64,000 nucleotides of DNA from the NCBI RefSeq assembly GCF_021919345.1, contig NZ_CP089293.1, forward strand, positions 4,092,001 to 4,156,000, read 5' to 3'. The stretch is from Paenarthrobacter nicotinovorans (GTDB taxonomy: Bacteria; Actinomycetota; Actinomycetes; Actinomycetales; Micrococcaceae). Below the pieces are notes generated by a model. That model saw only the letters and a program-made list of their open reading frames with translations, had not been told where the DNA came from and ran no database searches. Below, piece by piece: positions 17,637-25,488 of this stretch (positions within the stretch are counted from its first letter, which is position 1; each line of letters begins with the position of its first letter). A program made the translations under genes and the position numbers.

Positions 17637-18049
17637 GCGATCCTTGGATTCCAAGGACTCCGGTGGAGGGACTCCGTGGTACCCAGCAACTGGGGCACGG
17701 CGTCGAAACAGCGGTCGCTGGACTTCCTCAGCTCCGGGAGCGCCGCTACCGCCGAGTCGAAATGATCCTCACGAATCATCATCTCGATGGCCCGGCACTG
17801 GCTTTCAGTTTCCACCGCGCCCACCATGGCCGAGGAGATCTTGAGGCTAAGGACCGCGTCCATGCTGGCGTCGAGGTCGTGCCCGCACAGTCCGTTGGAA
17901 AGCCTGAGGATCCTTTCGGGCAGCATGGTGAGGTACGTGGAGAGGAAACGCAGCGCCAGCCGGGAGTCGCCCAACTCCTCGGCCAGCGCTTGCAGCTTGC
18001 AAGGTTCCAGCGGACTCGGCCCCGGGTGGGGTGCCGCCCGGTCACTCAC
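17633..18049 (-). CDS. HPt-like protein lacking the phospho-histidine
   Basis: A 138-residue helical protein. Residues 64-78 (AVLSLKISSAMVGA) align with the HPt signature A-H-T-L-K-G-S-S-A, but Leu67 stands where the phosphorylated histidine belongs and Ile71 replaces the glycine; Lys70 and the Ser-Ser-Ala run are kept. It therefore looks like a pseudo-HPt that could bind a kinase or receiver without carrying phosphate. Its start overlaps the end of the sipW-like gene by 8 bases, so translation is probably coupled. It converges with the permease gene, overlapping it by 4 bases. Confidence 0.75.
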   Translation of the reverse strand: MSDRAAPHPGPSPLEPCKLQALAEELGDSRLALRFLSTYLTMLPERILRLSNGLCGHDLDASMDAVLSLKISSAMVGAVETESQCRAIEMMIREDHFDSAVAALPELRKSSDRCFDAVPQLLGTTESLHRSPWNPRIA

Positions 18050-18794
18050 CGCTTGCTGCCTGGGGCTGTGCGACGCCTTCCGGCGCCGACTTGCTGGGGT
18101 CTTTCGTCCAGATGGAGGCCAGCATCCCGATGACCAGGATGGCTGGTGCGCCGTACATCAGGGTGTTAAGGACCATCGGTTCCCGGATGGCCCTGATCGC
18201 GTTGCCGACATAGGGGATGGTGGCGACCTGCTTGTCCACGGTCTTGCCCTGAAGTGTGGCGATCCAGGGATCGATGCCGTTGTTGGCGTCGCCCTTCGTC
18301 TGGACAGCTACCCCGCCGTCCGCCGTGGTGGTGATTTCGGTGATGCGGTGGGTTTCCACCCGCTGGTCTTCCACCGGAATGTGGTAGGTGATGATGTCGC
18401 CCACTTTGACGTCCTCGATGGGCGTCGGCACGGTCACCACCACGTCACCGGGGTTGATCAGGGGAGCCATGGAACCGGTCAGCATGGTGGAGGTCTGGTA
18501 GCCAAAAACGCGTGGCCCGATCGCGAGGAACAGGAACACCAGCGCGCCAAGGACCAGCAAGGCCACGGCAATCACCTTAGCCACGGTGCCGGTAACGCGG
18601 CGGATGGCACTTTTGGGGGCAGGGGCTTCAGCCCGGGTTTCGACGACAGTTTCGACGGCAGCAGATTCGACGGCTGCAGTTTCGACGACGGCGACGGCGG
18701 CCGGCTGTGAGGCAGCGGCCCTGGAAGCCGGGATGTTCGCAGCGGAACGCCGGCCATGGAGTGCTGGTCCGTTGAGGGTCTCGATGGTGCTCAT
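18042..18794 (-). CDS. sipW: Signal peptidase I, SipW/archaeal (S26B) type
   Basis: A 250-residue membrane peptidase. Ser108 in TMLTGSMAP is the nucleophile and His149 in VETHRI is the S26B partner that replaces the usual lysine; TKGDAN follows. A first membrane helix spans about residues 70-93 and a second near residue 205-235. The N-terminal 65 residues are a low-complexity Ala/Val/Glu stretch, longer than in Bacillus SipW. SipW-type peptidases process TasA- and camelysin-like surface proteins; one such gene lies 126 bases upstream on the same strand. Confidence 0.9.
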   Translation of the reverse strand: MSTIETLNGPALHGRRSAANIPASRAAASQPAAVAVVETAAVESAAVETVVETRAEAPAPKSAIRRVTGTVAKVIAVALLVLGALVFLFLAIGPRVFGYQTSTMLTGSMAPLINPGDVVVTVPTPIEDVKVGDIITYHIPVEDQRVETHRITEITTTADGGVAVQTKGDANNGIDPWIATLQGKTVDKQVATIPYVGNAIRAIREPMVLNTLMYGAPAILVIGMLASIWTKDPSKSAPEGVAQPQAASGE

Positions 18795-18869
18795 GTCCTG
18801 GCGTTCCTTTCATTCAGTGGGCAAATCATTCAGTGCGGTAAATCGTTCAGTTGGTGCTGCACCGGCGGA

Positions 18870-18899
18870 CCTGATCGGGCAGGGGGGCGCCCGACCAGG
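18870..18899. other. Hairpin between TasA-like and sipW genes
   Basis: Arms of 11 bases (CCTGATCGGGC / GCCCGACCAGG, 10 matches) lie 21 bases after the stop of the TasA-like gene. There is no T-run, so it may be a leaky attenuator or a stabilising 3' hairpin that sets more surface protein than peptidase. Confidence 0.5.
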
Positions 18900-18920
18900 C
18901 CCGGCGGGGTTTGGGGTGGT

Positions 18921-19529
18921 TTATTTGGTGGTTTCGGTGCGTTGGGTGCCGGTGAAGGCGAAGGCGATGGTGGAGGTGGCACCTTGGAAGGTGTTGTCCG
19001 CGGTGGTGGGGAACGCGGTGGTGACTTTGAGGTTGTCGGTTTTGGCTGAGGTCAGGGAGGTGAGGTTGTTCAGGACCTTGTTCGCTGCGATGACGGGGCC
19101 GTTGGCCAGGACGGTGGTTTTGGTGCCGGCGCAGGTGTAGGGGGCGGCGGTGCCGGTCCAGGGGGTGGAGCAGTTTTCGATGGTCAGTTGCAGGCCGTTG
19201 GTGGTGTCGGTGGTGAGGAGGGAGGCGGTGGCGCCGGCGGAGGTGGTGAGGGTGACGTTGTTCAGGTCGGAGTTGCCGGTGTTGGCCAGGGTGACGAGTT
19301 TTTCGACTTTGTCGCCGGGCAGCAGGCCTGCGATGGGGACGTTGAGGGTGTTGGCTGGTCCGGGGGCGCCCAGGGCGATGGTGACGGTGCCTGCGGTGAC
19401 GGCTTGGGAGGCGGAGGTGGAGGAGGTGAACGCGCCGTAGGTTCCCATGCCGGCGACGGCGGCTGCGGTGCCGACCAGTGCGACGGAGGCGAGGATTTTG
19501 CCGGAGGTGGTCTTGAGGCTGATGGCCAT
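18921..19529 (-). CDS. TasA/camelysin-like surface protein with SipW-type signal peptide
   Basis: A 202-residue secreted protein. The N-terminus has a polar start, a hydrophobic stretch (about residues 11-30) and GTYGAFTSS, the pattern recognised by SipW peptidases. The mature part is rich in Thr, Ser, Ala and Asn and reads as beta strands, including the TasA-typical LLPGDKVEKLVTLANTGNSDL segment. Two cysteines (near residues 133 and 146) could form a disulfide. Family members build extracellular fibres or are surface proteases. Here the cognate peptidase gene follows. No LPXTG anchor is present. Confidence 0.82.
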   Translation of the reverse strand: MAISLKTTSGKILASVALVGTAAAVAGMGTYGAFTSSTSASQAVTAGTVTIALGAPGPANTLNVPIAGLLPGDKVEKLVTLANTGNSDLNNVTLTTSAGATASLLTTDTTNGLQLTIENCSTPWTGTAAPYTCAGTKTTVLANGPVIAANKVLNNLTSLTSAKTDNLKVTTAFPTTADNTFQGATSTIAFAFTGTQRTETTK

Positions 19530-19746
19530 GGGGATCAGTGTCCTTTCGTGTGGCCACCGTGAGACCGGCCGGCCGTTTCTCCAGCCTGTGTGGCTGACAA
19601 GAAATACTTTGCCGGGCCTGGATCAAGAACCAATCCTGCAAACCCACAACACTTCCTCAGGAAACCCTCAAGAAAACCGCAGCACCCCAAGCACCATGTG
19701 AAACACTCTTGGGTGCACCTGATCAGCCGATGAAAGGGCAAAACGT

Positions 19747-20502
19747 ATGCCGATGTGGTTGCAGGCCTTGCTCTGGGGAACGCTGGCCGGGGGCGCTTTG
19801 GTTCTCGGCGCGGGGATCGCGTGGATGTGGAACGTGCCCGCCAAGGTCGTCTCCACAGTGATGGCCTTTGGCGCCGGTGTCTTGATCTCGGCACTGGCGT
19901 TCGAACTGGTGGACGAAGCCGTGCAAGGCGGCGGACTGCTGCCCACCGTACTGGGCTTCCTGCTGGGGGCACTGATCTTCGTGGGCTCCAATGTCCTCCT
20001 CTCACGCGCCGGTGCCAAGCATCGTAAGCGCTCCGGCGGCGCCCAGCCCTCGGAAAAGGACTCTCCCGGAAGCGGCACGGCCATTGCCATAGGCGCCCTC
20101 ATCGACGGCATCCCCGAATCGGTGGTCCTCGGGGTAGGACTCCTGGCAGGCGGAGCCATCAGCCCGGCCATGCTCGCCGCCGTTTTCATCTCGAACGTTC
20201 CGGAGGGACTCTCCAGCACGGCCGGAATGAAGAAATCAGGACGCAGCCCTGCCTACGTCTTTGGCACGTGGGTGGGCATCGCCGTGTTCAGCGGAATTGC
20301 GGCCCTTGTTGGCTTCACGGCCTTGGAAAACGCACCCGACTCGGTCATCGCCTTCATCACGGCCATTGCCGCCGGAGGGATCCTGGCCATGCTGGCCGAC
20401 ACCATGATTCCCGAGGCCTTCGAAGAGCACCACAACCTCACGGGCCTGACGGCCGCCGTCGGCTTCCTCAGCGCCTTCACCATCCATCACGTGGGAGGCT
20501 AG
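19747..20502 (+). CDS. ZIP-family divalent metal transporter
   Basis: A 251-residue membrane protein with about eight hydrophobic helices. The conserved ZIP helix IV/V residues appear in ALIDGIPESVVLG and SNVPEGLSSTAGM, where His/Asp/Glu/Asn ligands normally coordinate zinc; the first motif carries Asp in place of the usual His. A cytoplasmic loop near residues 95-115 is Arg/Lys-rich rather than His-rich. It probably moves Zn2+ or another divalent metal across the cytoplasmic membrane. It ends overlapping the convergent membrane protein gene by 4 bases. Confidence 0.82.
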   Translation: MPMWLQALLWGTLAGGALVLGAGIAWMWNVPAKVVSTVMAFGAGVLISALAFELVDEAVQGGGLLPTVLGFLLGALIFVGSNVLLSRAGAKHRKRSGGAQPSEKDSPGSGTAIAIGALIDGIPESVVLGVGLLAGGAISPAMLAAVFISNVPEGLSSTAGMKKSGRSPAYVFGTWVGIAVFSGIAALVGFTALENAPDSVIAFITAIAAGGILAMLADTMIPEAFEEHHNLTGLTAAVGFLSAFTIHHVGG

Positions 20503-21722
20503 GGGCCCAGCAGTCCCAGCACAGGCAAGGCAACCGCCGTCGAAAGTGCCATGGCGGCAGTGTTGCCGATCACCGGATGGAAACCGGACGGCAGCCAACC
20601 GGAGATGGCGCGGGCGAGGGGCGGTGCCAGAACGGCGCCGAGTACCGCCCCCCCGACGATCCCCATCCAGGAACCTCCGGAGGCCAGGACGGCGGCGGGT
20701 GCAACAGACACCACGGATGCATACGTCGCCGCCCACCCTTCCTCCCGGTACCAGCGCCGCCACAGAACCACACCGACAGCTGATGTCAGGGCCTGGGCGA
20801 ACAGGATCTTGGGCAGCAGGGCCGAACCATACGACGGCAAGCCGGGGTTCATCACGAAGGCCACGGAGACCCCCAGGATCATCCCCAGGCTGGCGGCTTC
20901 GTTGGCGAAAAAGTGCGTTTCACTGAAGTCCTTGAGCACCCGGCGTGCGGCCCGGTTAGCATCCTGTCGGAAGCTCTGCCCAACCCCCGACGCCGGGTGG
21001 TGGCTTGGCGTGGACGGGTTCGGCTTCCGCAGGACAAGCCACGGCAGGCGGCGTGCAATAGAGAATGTGATGGCGGAACCAACCGCCATCGCCAGGACGC
21101 TTCCGACGACGGGCGGCAAGCCCAAGGGGGCAGCAACTGTCGGGATGAAGAGCAGAGCCAAGGGCGTCACGGTAGCTGCTCCGAGGACGGCTCCGGTGAC
21201 GCATGTCCGCCATCCTGCACCGTAGAGCAGAACCATGGCGGGCGCGGCGCAGACGAAAGGCACGAACGTTGGCTGCCACCCGTCGTCGAGCATCCATCCG
21301 AACGCCAGGTTGGACAACAGCAGGCTCAACGACGCCGACGCCAGCACCCACGGCCAAAGCCCGCTGCCGTAGGCAAGCGAGCCGGCCCAGGCCTTGCCGC
21401 CACGGGCAACGCGCCAGGCCAGGAATGCACCCGCCAGCAATCCCAGCGCCGCCAGATCCGCCTTGTAGAAAAGGGGCTCGGTCATGTCGCCGAGGAACCA
21501 CCGCAGGCCGGAAACCGGGGAGTCGTTGGCTTCACCGGACCATCCTTCGAACGACGGGCCAACCCTGGGCGAAACCTCTCCCGCGACGTGCAGGAGGAGG
21601 GACAACAGCCCTACCGCAGCCGCCATGCCGAATGCGCCCAATGCCGTACCGGCGGCACTGGACCCCAGCGCCGGCTGGGGCGGCGCCGTGGTGGTGGACG
21701 TGGCAGCTGAAGAGTGCGTCAT
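20499..21722 (-). CDS. Polytopic membrane protein of unknown function
   Basis: A 407-residue protein with about ten hydrophobic segments and a soluble loop near residues 245-275 (RKPNPSTPSHHPASGVGQ). The ATG at 21722 is chosen for the AAGGG 7 bases upstream; the open frame extends 37 codons further, without support. Repeated Gly-Gly/Ala-Pro helices in the C-terminal third (GGAVLGAVLAPPLARAISGW) suggest a duplicated channel- or transporter-like fold. I do not recognise the family. It converges with the ZIP gene. Confidence 0.75.
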   Translation of the reverse strand: MTHSSAATSTTTAPPQPALGSSAAGTALGAFGMAAAVGLLSLLLHVAGEVSPRVGPSFEGWSGEANDSPVSGLRWFLGDMTEPLFYKADLAALGLLAGAFLAWRVARGGKAWAGSLAYGSGLWPWVLASASLSLLLSNLAFGWMLDDGWQPTFVPFVCAAPAMVLLYGAGWRTCVTGAVLGAATVTPLALLFIPTVAAPLGLPPVVGSVLAMAVGSAITFSIARRLPWLVLRKPNPSTPSHHPASGVGQSFRQDANRAARRVLKDFSETHFFANEAASLGMILGVSVAFVMNPGLPSYGSALLPKILFAQALTSAVGVVLWRRWYREEGWAATYASVVSVAPAAVLASGGSWMGIVGGAVLGAVLAPPLARAISGWLPSGFHPVIGNTAAMALSTAVALPVLGLLGP

Positions 21723-21841
21723 TGGTGACCCTTGGCGTACGGAGTGTGGTGGCTCCGAGCAGCGTAACGGAACTGATGATGCCGCCCGCAGTCGCTGTCG
21801 TACGGGGAAATTGTGACCGAAAAAGCCGCCCACAGACGCGA

Positions 21842-21883
21842 AAAGGCCCTGTCCTCCCGGCGATAACCGCGGGGACAGGGCCT
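21842..21883. terminator. Terminator of the GlsB/YeaQ gene
   Basis: Perfect 12-base arms AAGGCCCTGTCC / GGACAGGGCCTT around an 18-base loop, 10 bases after the stop at 21894. On the reverse strand the stem is followed by TTTT and then a second T-run. Confidence 0.75.
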
Positions 21884-21893
21884 TCCTGAAACG

Positions 21894-22154
21894 CTAGGCC
21901 TTCTTGCGGGTCAGCAGACCCCAGATGATCAGGACCAGCAGAGCACCGCCAATGGCGAGGAGCCAGGTGGAAATCGACCAGAACTCGTTGATACCGACGT
22001 TGAACAGCGCGCTGCCGATCCAACCGCCGAGGACGGCACCGACGATGCCGAGCAGCAGGGTGGCGATCCAGCCGCCGCCCTGGTGGCCGGGCTTAATGGC
22101 CTTGGCAATGGCGCCGGCGATCAAACCCAAAACAATCCAACCGATGAATCCCAT
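21894..22154 (-). CDS. GlsB/YeaQ/YmgE stress-response membrane protein
   Basis: An 86-residue protein with three hydrophobic helices: GFIGWIVLGLIAGAIAK at the N-terminus, the conserved IVGAVLGGWIG middle segment and a C-terminal helix. A basic GHQGGG loop follows the first helix. This matches the Transgly_assoc/GlsB family, small inner-membrane proteins induced by stress whose mechanism is unknown. It stands between the terminator at 21842 and the kinase gene at 22228 on the same strand, so it may be the last gene of that unit. Confidence 0.88.
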   Translation of the reverse strand: MGFIGWIVLGLIAGAIAKAIKPGHQGGGWIATLLLGIVGAVLGGWIGSALFNVGINEFWSISTWLLAIGGALLVLIIWGLLTRKKA

Positions 22155-22227
22155 TTTTCATTCTCTCTTTCGTGAAGAGGTCCTAGTCCGGCATAGGAAC
22201 GCATGCCGCTATTGACCTGATTGTTGG

Positions 22228-23163
22228 CTACCGGCTGAGTCGTCGGAACATTCCGACGACTTGGCTGGCAGACGGCCTGCCGGCAGGGTCGGGGTCTGTC
22301 ATGGCATGAAGCACCATGGACCAGCGCCGCCGGACCGTGTCGGGAATTCGGGGTTCCCCCAGAGTCCTGGCAACCATGGACTCGAGGGGAGGGCCAGGAA
22401 ATGCCTTCGTTCCGGTCAAGCACTCAAGAGCAACGAGACCGAGCGAGTAGACATCGCTGGCGGTTGTGGAATTTTCGCCACGCACCTCTTCAGGACTGAG
22501 GTAATGCGGGGTGCCCGAGGACGAGTCCGGTGCGGCGGTCCCGCCGGTGAGGGCAATTCCAAAGTCGGTCAATTGTGCTACCCCGGGGCCACCCGGGTCT
22601 GCTGCGAGCTTGACCAGGATGTTGCCGGGCTTGATGTCGTTGTGGACGATGCCCCTGCGGTGGATGTACGTCAAGGCACGCGCAATTCCGCTCACCCACT
22701 CGGCCGTCTCGCGGGGCGAAGCCGGCTGATGATGAAGGAGGGTCCGCAGATCCATTCCTTCCACCAGCTCCATCACCAGGAAATTCCGGATTTCTCCGCC
22801 TTCCTGGTGCCCGGTAGTTCCGGAACCGAGGACCCGGACGATGTTCTTGTGCCGCAACCGGCCGTGGATGTCCACTTCCCGACGGAAGGGGGCGTCGTTG
22901 GCAGCGTCGGAACACCTGAAAATCTTGACTGCCACAGCGTCGCCACTGTGGAGGTCGAATGCCTTTTGGACGTTGGCTTCCGAGCCGCCGCCCAATGGTC
23001 CTGCGAGGCGGTACCGGCCGGCGATGACCCGGTCCCGGTGAACACTCTCTTGGGCCACGCTGTCCTGGCGCAGGCTGTCCTGGGACGTAAGGTCCCGGGG
23101 CACGCCGCATGCACTTGCGGCTCCGCGATCAGCGCGGACAGCCGCAACGTCGAGCGTGGTCAC
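22228..23163 (-). CDS. Soluble Ser/Thr kinase, non-RD type
   Basis: A 311-residue Hanks-type kinase ending right after the kinase fold, with no membrane helix. The glycine loop is GPLGGGSEANV, the ATP lysine lies in VAVKIF, and DFG is in LTDFGIAL. The catalytic loop reads HNDIKPGN, so the Arg of HRD is replaced by Asn while the catalytic Asp is kept. Such non-RD kinases are usually not controlled by activation-loop phosphorylation. The N-terminus repeats a Q-D-S pattern. Its start overlaps the preceding gene by 4 bases (ATGA), so the two are translated together. Confidence 0.85.
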   Translation of the reverse strand: MTTLDVAAVRADRGAASACGVPRDLTSQDSLRQDSVAQESVHRDRVIAGRYRLAGPLGGGSEANVQKAFDLHSGDAVAVKIFRCSDAANDAPFRREVDIHGRLRHKNIVRVLGSGTTGHQEGGEIRNFLVMELVEGMDLRTLLHHQPASPRETAEWVSGIARALTYIHRRGIVHNDIKPGNILVKLAADPGGPGVAQLTDFGIALTGGTAAPDSSSGTPHYLSPEEVRGENSTTASDVYSLGLVALECLTGTKAFPGPPLESMVARTLGEPRIPDTVRRRWSMVLHAMTDPDPAGRPSASQVVGMFRRLSR

Positions 23164-23561
23164 CCGAGGAGGGTTTCGATCTCGGCCGCAGGCACTCCGG
23201 CCACTTCGGCGAGGGCATGCGGGTTGACTCCGGCGTCAACAGCTTTTTTGAAGGCGAGCGCCAGGGTGTTCTGCGAGATCGCCAGTTCGTGCTGGAGGCT
23301 CTGCCTGCGAAGGGCAGCGATCCAGACGGAGCTCACGGGATCGAGGGCGTCGATGTCCATCCGGAATCCGCATCCGCATGCCCACTCGGGCCAGATGGGC
23401 TCCACGGAGACCCACTTCATGGCGTCGTAGGCCGGGCCGGCGGAGATGGCCATGTGTGACCCGCAGTGCACGGGACCCATGGGAATTACCTGTTCCGTGA
23501 GAACTTCCACGGTATTTTCAGCCACTGGTGTGGAGCTTGGTTCACGCAGCGCGACTGTCAT
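23160..23561 (-). CDS. Hypothetical protein with zinc-finger-like and HTH-like parts
   Basis: A 133-residue protein. The middle holds HCGSH and, about 25 residues later, CGCG, an arrangement that could bind one zinc ion. The C-terminal 40 residues (AFKKAVDAGVNPHALAEVAGVPAAEIETLL) resemble a helix-turn-helix. I do not recognise the family. It overlaps the kinase gene by 4 bases and precedes it, suggesting a substrate or regulator of that kinase. The ATG at 23561 is preferred to one five codons upstream. A TAGTAAG half-site lies 22 bases before the start. Confidence 0.6.
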   Translation of the reverse strand: MTVALREPSSTPVAENTVEVLTEQVIPMGPVHCGSHMAISAGPAYDAMKWVSVEPIWPEWACGCGFRMDIDALDPVSSVWIAALRRQSLQHELAISQNTLALAFKKAVDAGVNPHALAEVAGVPAAEIETLLG

Positions 23562-23657
23562 CGTTCTCTCCCACACATTCCCTAGTAAGTAGCTTGGCTA
23601 TCTAGTTATATGTGTACTTATGAATTATGTCCAGTCAGGATGCGGTCACTCAGGGCG

Positions 23658-24158
23658 TCAGGAGGCCGCGATCCCGTCGATCGCCTTTCGCATGCGCCGA
23701 AGGAACTCGACCACCACAGCGGAGTCCTCGCTGCTCAGGGTTTCGGCCGCCTCCATCATCCGGGCGTGCATATCACCCAGGGTGCTGCGCACCTCCTGAT
23801 CCGAGCCGGGGGTGGGGCGCAGGATGAGCGCACGCCGGTCAGTCGGATGCGGCTCCCTCGTGACATAGCCGGACCTCACGAGCCGATCGACCAGGGACGT
23901 CATGGAAGCCGACGTCACGCCCAGGCGGACAGCCAACTCCTTGGGCCCGACCTCACGGCCTGCGCGTTCGGCTTCAAGCAAGTACCGCAAGGCAAGAAGA
24001 TCGGTTTCGCCCATCCCCATGGAAGCGCGGGTACGTCGGCGCATATCCGCTTCGGCGGCACGGTAGTCCCTGAGTGCATTCAGGACATCCACGGCGCCCA
24101 TCTGCTTGCGGCTCTCCAGCCCGTACCAATAGCCCTGACGTTCACTTTTGTCGCTCAT
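23658..24158 (-). CDS. MarR-family transcriptional regulator
   Basis: A 166-residue winged-helix regulator. The DNA-binding region (about residues 55-110) includes ELAVRLGVTSASMTSLVDRLVRSGYV and the wing RREPHPTDRRALILRPT-like turn. MarR proteins act as dimers that release DNA on binding phenolic or antimicrobial ligands. The ATG at 24158 is chosen because AAAGGA lies 6 bases upstream. The gene follows the FUSC permease gene on the same strand after a 97-base gap, so it probably regulates that exporter. Confidence 0.85.
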   Translation of the reverse strand: MSDKSERQGYWYGLESRKQMGAVDVLNALRDYRAAEADMRRRTRASMGMGETDLLALRYLLEAERAGREVGPKELAVRLGVTSASMTSLVDRLVRSGYVTREPHPTDRRALILRPTPGSDQEVRSTLGDMHARMMEAAETLSSEDSAVVVEFLRRMRKAIDGIAAS

Positions 24159-24255
24159 CACCAGTCCTTTGGTAGACATGTATCTCGCTTGTCTAACCAA
24201 TCGATACTAGGCGATTTGCCGCTCGTTTGCTGACCAGGTGATCAGCACGGCACGC

Positions 24256-25383
24256 TCAGGCCTGCTGCGGAAGCTTCCGCGCACGCCGCCAGAGAGCTGG
24301 AGCCACCACGACGGCAACGCCGACGGCGGCACCAATGACCGTCTCGACAATGCGGTCCCGAAGCAGCAAACCAGGATCGACCGGCGCTGCAAGAAGCGTT
24401 GCGATCAACGCGAGCGGCGTCACGAAAACCTGCGCCACCAGGTACTGCCGGGCAATAAACATCTCAGCACCGAACTGGCACGCAGCGATCACCAGGACCA
24501 TCGCCCAAGGTGCAGGGTTGAGCCAGAGAATGCCCGCCAGCAGCACCAGGCCCAGCACTGTTCCGGCGATTCTTTGGATGCCTCGGCTGACCCTGTGGCG
24601 CGTTGAATGCCCCACGAGGGGAACAACCGCCGCAACCATCGCCCAGTAAGTATGCCCGAAGCCAAGCCGCTCCCCCACCAACGTGGCAATGGTTCCCGCC
24701 AGGCCGGCAGCGACCAGGTAGCCGCCACCCTCCAGCCAGATCGCCCGTCGCTCAGCCGGGGTGTGCCGGATGCGCGGAGGGCGTTTCCACGGCGTTCTGT
24801 GGCTTTTGAGCACACGAGCCGACATGCCGATCAAGAGGCAGAAAACCGTGGTCCCGACAGCCACCAGGAGGGCTTCCCACAGGGGCGGTTGGGCTGCGAT
24901 CGACGCAATGGCAGCAAAAGCAAAAATATGAAACAAGGAGCCACCGGGCCGCAGCCGCCACGCAGCAACCACCACCGAGCAAACGCCGGCCACGACCGTA
25001 GTGGCAGCGGTCAAGAGCCAGGAATATTCAGCACCTTCAATGCCCAAGGCATGGGCGAAACGGGCTAGCAATGTGGCCAGGAGAATGATGAAAAGCATGA
25101 AGCCGCCGGCGCGCAACTGGCTCCTGAAACGGACGCTATGGGGTTCGTTGCGTCCGTAGATCCCCGTGAAGGCTCCAAACGAAGCAAACACCGCCAGATC
25201 CAGTCGGCCTATCAACGTCAACGTGATCAGCGGAACGAACACACCAACTGCGCAGCGGAGGGCGGGATGGTGGTCCTTGTTGCCAGGACCCATCGTGAAC
25301 ATTTCCGCTACAGCCTTCAAGGGGCGGCTCGCCTTTCGTCGCAGGATCAAACGTACGACGGCGGCACTGGCGTCCGCTCTCAA
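24256..25383 (-). CDS. FUSC-family membrane protein (aromatic acid exporter-like)
   Basis: A 375-residue protein with two sets of hydrophobic helices separated by a cytoplasmic loop (KSHRTPWKRPPRIRHTPAERR, about residues 205-225). The second half, starting near GGYLVAAGLAGTIATLVG, is the FUSC_2 domain with GHTYWAMVAAVVPL. Relatives export hydroxylated aromatic acids or fusaric acid. The TTG start at 25383 has GGAG 7 bases upstream; an ATG at codon 28 (MFTMGPG) is possible. The MarR gene downstream is a likely partner. Confidence 0.82.
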   Translation of the reverse strand: MRADASAAVVRLILRRKASRPLKAVAEMFTMGPGNKDHHPALRCAVGVFVPLITLTLIGRLDLAVFASFGAFTGIYGRNEPHSVRFRSQLRAGGFMLFIILLATLLARFAHALGIEGAEYSWLLTAATTVVAGVCSVVVAAWRLRPGGSLFHIFAFAAIASIAAQPPLWEALLVAVGTTVFCLLIGMSARVLKSHRTPWKRPPRIRHTPAERRAIWLEGGGYLVAAGLAGTIATLVGERLGFGHTYWAMVAAVVPLVGHSTRHRVSRGIQRIAGTVLGLVLLAGILWLNPAPWAMVLVIAACQFGAEMFIARQYLVAQVFVTPLALIATLLAAPVDPGLLLRDRIVETVIGAAVGVAVVVAPALWRRARKLPQQA

Positions 25384-25488
25384 GGTTACGCTCCGGTTGC
25401 TGGGCTACTGCGGGATCTGGACCGGATAGTGGTGGTCATCACGAAGTTGGCGACTTGGAAGGGGGAGTGTGTTCCGGACGGCCCGGGT

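Noticed and set aside
23583..23600. A further full copy of the TAGTAAG-N4-CTTACTA palindrome
   Set aside because: Only the left arm is intact; the right side reads CTTGGCTA with a 3-base spacer, so it is counted as a half-site only.
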